In this document: positions 51,026 through 62,200 of the stretch, in pieces
Layout of the letters: every line of letters begins with the position of its first letter
How positions within the stretch are numbered: position 1 is the stretch's first letter
Assembly: GCF_910591885.1 (NCBI RefSeq)
Contig: NC_063281.1
Coordinates: forward strand, 11,081,200-11,145,199
Origin: Bombus terrestris
Lineage: Eukaryota; Arthropoda; Insecta; Hymenoptera; Apidae
DNA: 64,000 nt
Direction: 5' to 3'
Position numbers and translations under genes: made by a program
The notes under the pieces: generated by a model
Told to the model about the DNA's origin: nothing
Seen by the model: only the letters and a program-made list of their open reading frames with translations
The model's database searches: none

Positions 51026-52164
51026 AAAAAAAGAAAAAAAAATGCGACAAAGAGAAAAGAAACAGAAAACTAGCGTAAAGAAAAAACTGAATGACTCCCG
51101 CCGTTTTTCAGCGTAAGAAATAACGCATCAGTTTGTTCTTGCCAAATTTGCGAAACGCCCCACTCCTTTCGATGCGTGCGACAGAAGCAACCGAGAATCA
51201 TCGACTGGTTTCTTAGCGATATTTTTCTGGGTCTTATTTATTCATAAGTTTCTTCATCAACCGTCCCGGATGTAAAAGCACGACGAAAGAAACGGGTCGA
51301 TGATATCATCAGGGCCGACGTCGAGCGAAAAGGGCAATGCGTATGCGAAAGAAATCGCGATGGAAGTAGAACGTGCCGTGTAACGCGATTCGTATCGAAG
51401 GAACGAACAGAAATCCTCAACGGTGACGAAGGCGTCGCCTTTGTGGATATCAGAAATGCAAAACGATATGCGGTGAGACATAGAATTTTTTTGAAAGAAA
51501 ATACCATCTGCGTTGGTAACTGGGAAAGTCGAAGGAGCTGAGCGTTTTCTTCATCGTTGACGATTCTCCTTCTGTTCGTTCCTTCAATGGCGCATACTTT
51601 TGCAACTCGGTCTGCACCACGCAACACGGAAACGGCATCGAATATCATCGATTCATTTGATTCTACATATCGTCTCTGTGAGTGTATTCTCATATAGATG
51701 CAGATCCTCGTGTCATTTCGATATCATCGGAACCCACATTTTACCTTCTATTCCGTTTACTATCACAGAAATTTTGTCTATCGTGTCTTTTTGCCTGTTC
51801 AACGTTATCAGTGATGTTTATTATCGGTATGACTACTACGAACATTAAAAAATCAATCGATTACCAGGGATAGTTCAATCATTAGTTAGCTCGCGAAGAG
51901 AAGAAGAAGAAAAAAAAAACGTAAGAACGATGTACGATATATTTGACGAGGAGTCGATGGCACGTTATGTTAACTTTTTATGTACATAAATATATATATG
52001 CAGATATGTACGTATACATACATAACACGCATAAAATATTATATAGGCCTATTTTGTAAGGTTTCTCCTTGGTTTTATTTTTATGTTAATCTTTTTTCCG
52101 ATTTGTTACAGCGATTTTTTTCGAGAGTGATTGTTTCAACGCGTTAAGGAGAACTTACTGGATA

Positions 52165-52277
52165 CTTATTATTATTATTATTATTATTAATTATTAATTA
52201 TTATTATCATTATCACAATTATTGCTATTATTATTATTATATTACTCATTGATTATTGCTATTATTATTATTATTAC
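52165..52277. repeat. TTA trinucleotide repeat
   Basis: (TTA)n with AATTA and CATTATCAC interruptions. Confidence 0.9.
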
Positions 52278-55200
52278 TCTTGCAATTATTGTAATAATAA
52301 TTCTTAGCACTAGACTTATTATTTTTATTATTGATTCTGTCGCGGTTACGATCGTTCAGATTTTGTTTCTTTCCTTTTTTTGTTTTTTTTAAATGTCGAT
52401 CGATCGCGATGTGTGCGCTCACCGTGTTGCGTAAGAAGCAATCTCTGCGTCGCGTTAAACTTTCAGACCTGTTGCGAATCGCCCACACATCGTGAACGCA
52501 CGTTATCGTTTTCTCGCGCTTTTTCAGTTTCTTTATTGTTTTCATTAGCACTTTCTTTTTTTTTTTTTTTACTTCTTCCTTGTCACGAATCACGAAGCGT
52601 CGATGGTTTCCATCCGTTTATAAGGTTAATTTTAGTCCCGTAATTTACAAATACGAAGCATAAATTATTAAGAGATAGACCGGGTCGTCGAGCGCAAAAG
52701 GATCCACGTGTTGCGAGCATCTATATAGAGAAAGTGATACTTTATACTATTTTCCTCGGTTCGAATCTTCTTTTCGTTTTCCGGAACGAATCACGTGTTC
52801 GGCACACTGTGTGTCGCCAAAAGCGAATTTTCGACTCACCGTTCACGATTGTTCATAGTTATTGTGCACTCTCATCGAGATGTATGCCATATTATTCGTC
52901 TTATGCTCGATTTTCAATCTGTCATTTCAACTTCCGTCGTCTTTCACTCGGAGCATGACCTAGAGAAAAAGAAAAACGAACAAAAAACAGAAAAAAAGAA
53001 AAAAATAATAGGAGAGAGAAAAACAGTAACGCAGAAAGAAATCTTTATGGAAGGCAAAGTAAAATGAAAGAAAGAAAAAAAAAATGATTCGCGACGTTGT
53101 GGAATCTTTCGTGGACAATCACGGCCCGACTATAATCGTAATTGTAAACAAAGTGCAACACGCTGCCTTGCTGAACAGTACAAGTACAAAACGAATACAA
53201 ATACATAAAACATGTCTTCGATTTAATGGATGGAAATGATTCCGGTAGTTAAGATATCAAAAGTACGAGAGAGAAAAAAAAAGAGAAAAAAAATGATTTA
53301 AAAAAAAAAAAAAGATGAAGAGGAAGAACAAAGCGTTTTAATCGTAGGGAATGGAAGAGAAAACGAGCCTCCGTTGTAAGCAACGCCGCTGTTCGTCGAG
53401 CGTGTAGGAAGAGAGAAATGCGACACGGCGTGCGTTCGTTCAGAAATACCTCAGTTGCCGTGGCCTCAGACATACAAACGCGCATACGCTCGTTTTAACA
53501 CGCGTCTTACCTTATTATCCGTCGTTATATCAGTCGCTGAGAGGCTTTCTTGTACATTTTTTACTATTTCCAACATGAACGATACAATCGAAAGCTCAAA
53601 GCAGCAGCCCTACAGAAAATTCACTGTAACCCAGCCGAGTGTGTCTTTCCTTTTGTTTCTCGTTTCGTTTCCGACGAGGAAGATGAATGAAAATCAAAGT
53701 AGAAAGGAAAGACATCGTTCGTAAAGATATTCGATCGGGCGTCGAACTGTGAGACGCGTAAAAATCGCTAATGGTACGTTAGTTCAAAGCAAGACACGTC
53801 ACTGCCAAACAAACAAAAAAAAAAAAAAAAAAAAAAAAATAAAGAAGAAAGAAAGAAACAGTTTAGGCGAGGAGAGCCTCCGTTGAATAGTCGAGACACG
53901 AGAGTCACGGAAATGGAAACGTTCCGAGTCTGAGGCCCGGCAATAACAGATTCTCATCTAAGCTACAATAGTTGTTGTACTTACTTGTCTTCTATTTTGT
54001 CACTACATTGTCTGGGTATTAATGCGAGCAGGGTGACGCGCGTCGTTCCTCGTTCGATCAGGTCGCTGGTCGATTCACAGATAGAACACGAAGAAACGAA
54101 AACTGTCAACGTAACCGTGAAAGAACAACGCGAATATTCACGATCGAAAATCGCGGGAAATTCATCGAGAAACAATGAAGAAAAGTCGTAGGTGTATGGG
54201 AACGTCGCGCGTATACCGCGAGCGCGCAACAGTCGCCGTATTATTATATTTTACAGAATGCAAAGTATAGATATATAAATAAATGAATGAATAAATGAAA
54301 TATATATATTGTTCCGTTATCGCCGTTATACCATCCGTGTAACATAACATTGCGAATAAATTTGCAGTTTATTAATCGATGAAAAAAAAAAAATAATAAA
54401 AAATAATACAATTCTTCAGTGTGCTCCGTAAACGATTAACGAGCTTCTTTTTCCACATATTAATGATATCATAATATATCGCGTAATGCATAAATCTATA
54501 TATATATATATAAATGAATAGATATATTATATATATATATAAACGTATTCGATTGAATTCTCCGCCCGGTTGTTTCGCCGTCTGTGGATGCAAACCCCGG
54601 GAAACCTTCGTTTCCTGATTATCATTATAACAAATGTACCTCTTGTCTTTCTTGCGTAGAAAAAGAAAAGAATGATAATGACGAAGGAAGAGAAGGAAGA
54701 ACGCGACGGGAACGGAAAGGGAAGATGGGGAAAAAAATAGGGAAGAAAATGAAGAAGAGCGAAGACGATGAAGAAACCGATCGATCGGTGATCAATGTGT
54801 ATTTATCGTACGTAGTATAGTATATATGAAATTTCGGCGGAGGGACGCTTCGCTCGTAAACTGCGCTCCTGTGAATTTTTTCGCTGTAAAACGGGATTAT
54901 TAACTAGGGGATATTATTTCGAACGCGAGACCGGTTCAACGAACTTGCCGCAATCGAGCATTCCACGTGTGTTGACGACGGACAAGAAACGGAGGATAAA
55001 CTGAGGCGTTCTAGCTAAAAAACAAAAGAGAAAAAAAAAAAAAGAAGAAGAATGAATGCAATTATCGATCGGGGGACTAGGCGAAGCCGCGTCTGATCGA
55101 TCGTGACTCAAATCGAAAAGAAGCGGTGAACGGAAAACAGAGAAAAAGAAATGATATATATAGTTCAATATATACATATATATACAAGAAATTATATATA

Positions 55201-55365
55201 TATATATGGCGGATAATGTCGAAATATTTTCTAATGCGCGTCGCGTCTTTAGGCTATTATTACATTAATTGTAAGACATTGCAATTAATTAATGTATGTA
55301 TGTAAGCGTTCATTCGTATTTTTCGATGCAGTAAACAAAAAAATGGAATTATTATTGTCTTTATT

Positions 55366-55451
55366 ATCATTGATTGATTAATTGATTATTGATTATTATT
55401 GATTATTATTATTATCTATTAATTATTATTGATTATTATTATTATCTATTA

Positions 55452-55482
<31 letters not shown>

Positions 55483-55493
55483 ATTATTATATA
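55366..55493. repeat. TTA-rich minisatellite with an exact 30-bp tandem duplication
   Basis: ATT/TTA repeat with a higher-order unit. Bases 55401-55430 are repeated exactly at 55431-55460. Confidence 0.9.
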
Positions 55494-56573
55494 AAAATTC
55501 AATAATAGTTGTTGGTGTAATATTATGAAATAAATCTTTAACGATAGCAAAAGAGAACCTTAATCACGCTCTAATCTAATTTTTCAGTCATTTCACTCTC
55601 CTCACCTTCGTTCCACCTGTTACCGCCTGCGAGTTTCGCAAGTACGCAAGTTTGCGTTTTCCTGTCTGCGTAATTTCTTTATTAACGAGTTCCGTGAAAT
55701 ATGGGACTCGTAAGAGAAAGAATAACATTTCTGATAGATGATGTTACACTGCCGGTTCCCGATCGGAGCGTAGAAATAGAAAAGCCCACCTCGATAAATC
55801 ACCGATCAATAAAATTGCACACGATGAGCCGCGCAACCAGTGACGCACATGAGGGGTGCAGCGCGCAGCAGATGCAATTTATCTCCGAGTCCCATAGTGA
55901 AATACGTAAAGAACAACGCGCGCTTGGCAATTCTGAAATAGCATTACGTTACGTATCCAGCTCGCGAAAGAACGGAACGGTGATCGAATATAGTCGGAAA
56001 GGTAATTAAATATTGTCGAAAAGGGATTAATCTACGAAACAGAGGAAACAATGGAGACCGAATGACGAAATCTAATAGGAAAAATCGATTTCTCCCGATG
56101 GCGCATTCCGTACGTGGCGATAAAATATGGAGAAAGAAAAGGACACCGTTCTGCGTGGGAGAAGCGGGATACAGGAAAATGAATATTTCATATATACAGG
56201 CAGGCAACTGCATCATTGGTTTTCTCTACCTTGAGGGTAGTTTCATAATTTTCACCATACGTCATGTCATGAATACTAACATATACTGGTGACTGATTAA
56301 GTGCAGCTTGTTAATTAAGGGGTACAACGCGATCCCCGGCGGCTCATTTATGGGTTACGCACGCGTGATTTTCCTCTTTTACACGCTGAGTTTTGTTAAT
56401 TAAGAAAAGAATTCCTCATTATATCGCCCAGTTAACGTTCTTATTATCTTGAAAGACGAGGAGGCTTCGAATTAAGAAAAAAAAAGGGAGAACGAAGAAT
56501 ACGACGACGTGATGACACAAAACTGTTATTTTCCTATGCAAAGGGATAGTTTCGATTATCTATAGTATTAGGA

Positions 56574-56605
56574 AATACCTCAATATATCATTATATTAAG
56601 GTATT
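56574..56605. repeat. AT-rich hairpin, 14-bp arms
   Basis: AATACCTCAATATA (56574-56587) pairs with TATATTAAGGTATT (56592-56605) at 13 of 14 positions around a TCAT loop. Confidence 0.65.
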
Positions 56606-57512
56606 ACATAATAACGTATATATTCTTATATTGGAAATTAGAAAATGATTCGATTGGTATATAAAGAAACGTGTAATTAAATTCAAGAAAGATGATCGTG
56701 AAACTTTTTAAACATGCTCATTATTTATAAATCGTTCGTTCTGAATTATTCGACATTTTATTACATTTTCAAAGGATCAATAGTAAAAATGAAGAATTCG
56801 ACAATAGTAAAATAAATGACTACCAAATACATAAAACGAATACGATCATAAATAGTGATAGATGTCATAGTAGAGACGAACTACGTAATAGAAACTTCGG
56901 TTAAATCAAAACAAAGAACAAAAACGAAAAAAACTTTCCAATCAATATAATAGAAGGCTCGGTCGCTCGTCGATCGTCGAACGTAAAACAACGTACGATC
57001 GTAAACAAGAAACGAGTTCCTCGCAAGTCGTAACGAGAATCTAATACGAATAAATCCAAATTGTGCCGTATTCTTTCGTATTCCATTCTGTATCGCGATC
57101 GTTCTCTTGCCGAATACTTGCACGATTATTTCCGCAAGCTGTTCGTTATCTCTCAAATATAAATACATATAAAGAGAAGGAACAAAAGAAATCGAAGGAC
57201 TGGCCGTTTAAAGCAGTGTCGATAAAGCTTGGTCGTAAAGTTAGCAAGACGGTAAAAATGCTTGATAAATATTTAAAGAAGCGGTTGAGTATTAGCCGAC
57301 CATGGACTCATCCTCTTAACCGTTTGCGCGCAATTGAAGCGAAAGAATAATTCCAAGGCTGCTCTTAAAGCATCGAACACGGACTTTCCCAAGGAAACGT
57401 GGCTTGTATCCTTCAAGAAAAATCTCGCACCATTAAGAAGTGAGCAAAGGGCAAGATATGAACTGTGCGAACAGTTATGACACTCTTAGCAACGAGTATC
57501 CACATTAGAGAA

Positions 57513-57519
57513 TATAAAA
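57513..57519 (+). promoter_or_regulatory. TATA-like box
   Basis: TATAAAA lies upstream of an abrupt GC-rich block (57.6-58.45 kb) that ends in a consensus donor. The spacing fits a start near 57545, but no strong initiator is visible. Confidence 0.25.
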
Positions 57520-57544
57520 CGGAGCACACGCGAGAAACCATGGA

Positions 57545-58446
57545 AAATCCTTGACAAGTCGGGAAAACAATCGAGGTAACAGGAAGGCGTAGTACATGGT
57601 CGGTCGTGGCGGCCTTGGAATTGCGACCTTGGCACTTCTCTGGTCTAGGCGTTCGTAAAGTAGGCGCGGCCCTGGAGTTCGCCGCTATGGCGTCGCGACG
57701 AGCGTGCGCGAGAAAGCGTCGAGGTGGTTTCCTCGCTCCACCACAGCTGCTCGGAGACCAGCTAGACGGGACAGCCGGTCAGACGCTACTCAGGCCAGAG
57801 CCGCGTCAACGTCCTTCCGTGTACATCCTTCGACGTCCATCCGACGTCCTCTTGTCATCGCGTTTCTTCTCTATACACGTTTCTCTTTTACTTCGCCGTA
57901 CGCATCGAAGAATCTCTGGAACGTTCCTCGACCAGAATAGATCTTCGTCAGAGTATCTCGCGGGCTGTACACGTAACTTTACCTAGACTAGCGACGAAAG
58001 ATCAAGACCATCGGTTCGCGGAGAAGAATCGTTCCAGCTGTTCTCAGCTTTCCTGCGTCTCTCGAGGCAGGTCAGGTAGTTTCGTGCGCCCGCGCCTCCT
58101 CATTTATGCACGAGCGTGCGTAACGGTATACCAAGTAACGAAACATCGGCGGGAAGGTCCAGCAACAACGCGCGACCACCTGTAGTTGTGGCCTCGAGCC
58201 ACCCCTGACGGCTCTTCGGACGAGCCTCCTCCGTGTCTCCCCCACTCTACAACGGAACTCTCTCTGCGTCCTTGGTGCCCTGCGTAACTCGGCGGCAGGA
58301 CTCATACCTGGATCTCACGTCGCCGAGGAAACCGACGACGAGCATCGCCATAGCTAACGCCAGCGTTCACACGTATCCCGCACACGCCTGCCAGGATTAC
58401 CACCAAGATGAAGACGTCATCGTTCTCTCTGCGTGTCATGCGACGG
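57545..58446 (+). other. candidate first exon of a downstream gene
   Basis: A GC-rich, CpG-rich block stands out from AT-rich sequence on both sides. It ends at CGACGG|GTAAGT with GT at 58447, a near-perfect donor. An ATG at 58408 in good context (CACCAAGATG) would give 13 codons, MKTSSFSLRVMRR, before the donor in phase 0. A longer open frame in another phase (from about 58233) also crosses the donor. No protein family is recognisable and no matching acceptor was found in the remaining 5.5 kb. It could equally be a noncoding exon. Confidence 0.3.
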
Positions 58447-59729
58447 GTAAGTGAATGTTACGCTTTCATTCATCTTTTCTATGTTTATCGTTCGAGACGG
58501 AAACGATCGTGATCGCGAATTCACAGTTGATATCCTGTCAGTTGTTCCGAGGTGTTCTCGAAGGTTCGAATGTTTCGTCACTTTGTCTAGGATTTCGCTA
58601 AATTTTCTTTCCGAGTTGGATACGTAAAGGGTAGATAAATAAGTCTAAATAACGTTTCTCTGCCGTGATACACAACAGGGTTGGAATATAAGGGCGGAGT
58701 GCACAGAATACAAAGCGGAAGTTTTGGTTGCCGGTTCTCGACAGATTCCCATTTTTCGTATCTCTCAACGCGTATAACGTAGTATTATGAGAAATAAAAC
58801 GTTCACTTTCGCTGTACCTGCTTTCAATCGCGAAATGGTTCGCTGAATCTTCCTAGAGTTTCGTTCGAGTGGGAGTGTGGCAGGATAGGTTTTATTCCGT
58901 TGGTTTTATTTTCGAAAATACGAAGAGTGTCACGTTGATGAAATAGAGTCGCAGTTACCCGCGTGGATATCCTACCACCATATCGTAAATAATGTACTTG
59001 GCAAAAATTCGTGCCAGCATTGTACGCGTGAATTCGGTCGCGCGCAAATCCATCCGAGCTAACTGATTTATACGCTCGTAGCGACGTTCCCGTTGCATAT
59101 TCCATCCGGATGCATATTCAACCGTGATTCGCATTACCGATGCATCGTATAGTTCGACACGAAACTCGGCACAACAGAATCCCGAAGAATCATCCTCCGA
59201 GTTTGTCCTGCAAGCGGATTGAACGCGACACGAACGGAATTCCAAGATAGGAAATTACTTGTAGCATCTACGCCGTGTCTTACGTAATGTTACTTGGCAA
59301 TCAATTATCCTTGAAACGTCTGATATTACGAGGAATATTATTTCGAAATAGAAGCGCTCAGCATCGATACTGTGCGTGTTAATTGATGCAGCGAACGCCG
59401 TGAAATTGAATTGGTTTTACGTGAAACGCATGTCATAGACTTTATAAAGTCACAGAGTATTATAGAGAAAGGAGAGATGGTTGCAGTGATCCACGAAAGT
59501 ATTTGAATATTCACGATAGAAAACTTTTATGTATATGCTGTATATGTTTTTGCATAATACGTTTTGAAATTTCATTAACAGTATAACGAAACACGATGTT
59601 GTGATTATGTCGGTTCTAAAATGTATAGAAGCTAGAAAATGTATAGTAGCTACATCGTACAGCAGCTACAGCTAAGCTAGACTAAGCTCTTGTAACCTGT
59701 ACATACGTCTTTAGATTGATTTCAAACTT

Positions 59730-59762
59730 TATAATAGAATCGCGATAGTCGACTCTATTATA
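59730..59762. repeat. inverted repeat, 13-bp arms
   Basis: The left arm is TATAATAGAATCG (59730-59742) and the right arm CGACTCTATTATA (59750-59762). They match at 12 of 13 positions around a 7-base loop. It lies about 180 bases before the MITE. Confidence 0.6.
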
Positions 59763-59939
59763 GTTGCAGCGTTGATGAAATTCCAAAATGTTTTATACGA
59801 CACATATAATATGTTCATAAAATGTTTTTGCAAGCGCCGGAATACTTTCGTTTGCCGTACGTTTTATTGTCGTAAATCGTAAATTCAACCTGTAGAATCC
59901 TGCTTTGTTTCGATGTTGAAAGGAAATCTCATAGACATA

Positions 59940-60117
59940 TGGTAGAACCTCATTTATCTGAACAAAATTTTAGTCAATATCCGATTAACTTTTGCTCGTT
60001 CGATTCATTTATCAGAGCCTGGTTAACAAAACATTGCAGGTAGTTGGAATAATTACTGAGCTCCAATTATACAAATTGTTTGTCCCCTAACAAGTTTAGA
60101 TAAATGGTGCTCTACTG
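59940..60117. mobile_element. pogo/Tigger-like MITE (non-autonomous DNA transposon)
   Basis: Terminal inverted repeats of 24 bases lie at 59940-59963 and 60094-60117 and match at 18 of 24 positions. Both contain CATTTATCTRAAC. TA dinucleotides flank both ends (59938-59939 and 60118-60119), as expected for Tc1/mariner/pogo insertions. The outer end CAGTAGAGC...ATTTATC resembles Tigger/pogo termini. The 178-base element has no coding capacity. Confidence 0.7.
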
Positions 60118-61959
60118 TATCGTGTATCATCAGATGTAGCAGTCATTCGGTACAGTTTGTATCACTGTTGTTACAAACGACGAATATTTTATTTTATAGG
60201 AAGTAATCCATTATGGTTCAATGTTGCATTAACGCGATGTTCCATTTGTAGTTTTATTCAACCCATCGCAATTAATTACCAACTCCCGTTTTTTAACATC
60301 GTGACTGTGAAAGATATTTGAAAGATTCGCTTAATATTTTTTTCTTTGCCGTTTCGTGACGCAGATTTCATAATCTTTTAATCAAAGGAATTTAAAGAAA
60401 TTTAAATATTTATAACATTATGACGAACCATTGTTTAGTTCTTAATGGATTAACAAAGAACCGACTGAGAAGTTATCTATGCGACAATTAAATTAACACT
60501 AGTACTAATAAATCTTTTTTTAAAAGAAATACTGGCAACCTACAAATATTATTGGTATTATTAATGTTTATTTTTATTGAGGCAGAATCATGATTACATA
60601 AAAATAAGTCATTTATCCTTTTATCATATCGATTCAATCTTAATTAACTGTGTAGGATATATTTAGGTATAAGTTGAAGGTAGATAATCGTTATGTGAAA
60701 AAATAAGATCACCCATATAACCGAACAGAATGATTACACGTAAATGTGACCTAGAAAGTAATACAGATAAAATATCTGCATAATTAACCTAGCTGAAAGT
60801 TAATTCGCGATTCAATTATTTTCCGAGCAATACGTAAAATAAAATAGAACATCTTGGTGAGATTTCTCGGCGGAATTGCACTTGGCAATCCTGTCCCTAA
60901 AAGAAGGAATCTTCGCCTCATTGGATTTAGATCTTTTTCTGAGAAATCCTGTCTCCACGATAGACAATTAAATTGGAAAACGCAGTAACGTAATACGACG
61001 GGAGTAAATTCGACGTGACGGCTCGAAATTCGACTTGTAATAACTTTCTACTGTTGTAATCTTGCCCCCTTTAATAACCACGATCTCGCATCTAGATCCT
61101 CAAATCGAGATTGAGATTAAAACGTGATCTCCGTTCAAATGGAAGGTCGTTCGTTGCAACGTCTCTTAATTAATAATTTTTCCTCTACAGCACGATAAAT
61201 CGGAATACTTTTGGCAAATTAGCATTCTTTTGGGTCAAGTCGAAAAAAAAGAAGAAGTAGAAGAGGAAAACTCGTTTTGCCGATCCCTTTGTCCGCAGGA
61301 ACGAACGATCGATAACAGAAAGAGGAAGGACGTGTTAAACGTTTCTTTCGTCTTCGATTACACGAGTTGCGTTTCGTTTGCTTTCCAAAAACCGAATCCT
61401 CGAGCGCCGGTATTATCCAGATATTTTCTACAGAGGACCGTTTTTCCCACCTGACGCATGTAAAATACAAAGAGAGTTCATGAACATCCGTAAAACTTCG
61501 TTTCATTTCATCCCGGCCCCTTTGAGTCGTGGCAGAATACAAAGAGGTATTTTCCAGGCATAGTACAAACAATCCAAAATTCAGCGGAACTTCTTCCCCA
61601 CGAGCCTTTTTCCGCCTGGCTTTTTATAGAAATGCTTAGGAGGCCATATAGCTCGCCGAGCAGTTTCAGTCCATTTGGAAAAATGTCGTCTACGTGAATC
61701 GAATCTCAGGGACAATCATGAAATTACTGGCAGAAGTAGATACATTAACGGTCGAAAGTATGTCACGAGCAAATTACGGATTCATTTGCATATATTAGAA
61801 AAAGGTGCAAAAATGCATAGAAAGCGTATATAGCGTGCAAAAATATGGGGAATATCCATTGTCTGATATAAAAATATTTGAGTAAGTCACTGTATATCTG
61901 TTGATTTCGTAAGAGAATAATAAATGATGCGTTCGATCCACTGGTGTGCTAATTGGATT

Positions 61960-62200
61960 ATGATGTGATTTAATTACGTAATTTACTTACATTGTGCTTC
62001 AATTATATAGTAAATCGATTACGTTGTAATTGATGTAGAGTAAACGTAAGTTACGTTGTAAGTTCAATTGCAATTACGAGTCGTCTTGCAATTTAATTGA
62101 ATGGCGAAGCTGAAATACGAGTTGCAATATAATTGAATACGATGTAACTGAATTACTTTGTAATTATAATTCATCGAATAGTCCAATTGTAATTCTGTAC
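61960..62200. repeat. degenerate GTAATT / CAATTTAATTG repeat region
   Basis: Repeated words TTACGTTGTAATT, TTGCAATTTAATTGAAT, TTGCAATATAATTGAAT and TTTGTAATTATAATTC recur at roughly 30-60 base steps. Confidence 0.6.

Larger units (their letters stand above)
44951..57480. other. ZnE 3' UTR and downstream flank, no gene recognised
   Basis: After the last zinc-finger stop the sequence becomes A/G-rich on the plus strand from about 46 to 55 kb, with A-runs and GA and TTA repeats. AATAAA occurs at 46332, 47972 and elsewhere, so the 3' UTR could be long. Open frames on both strands lack domains. Confidence 0.5.
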
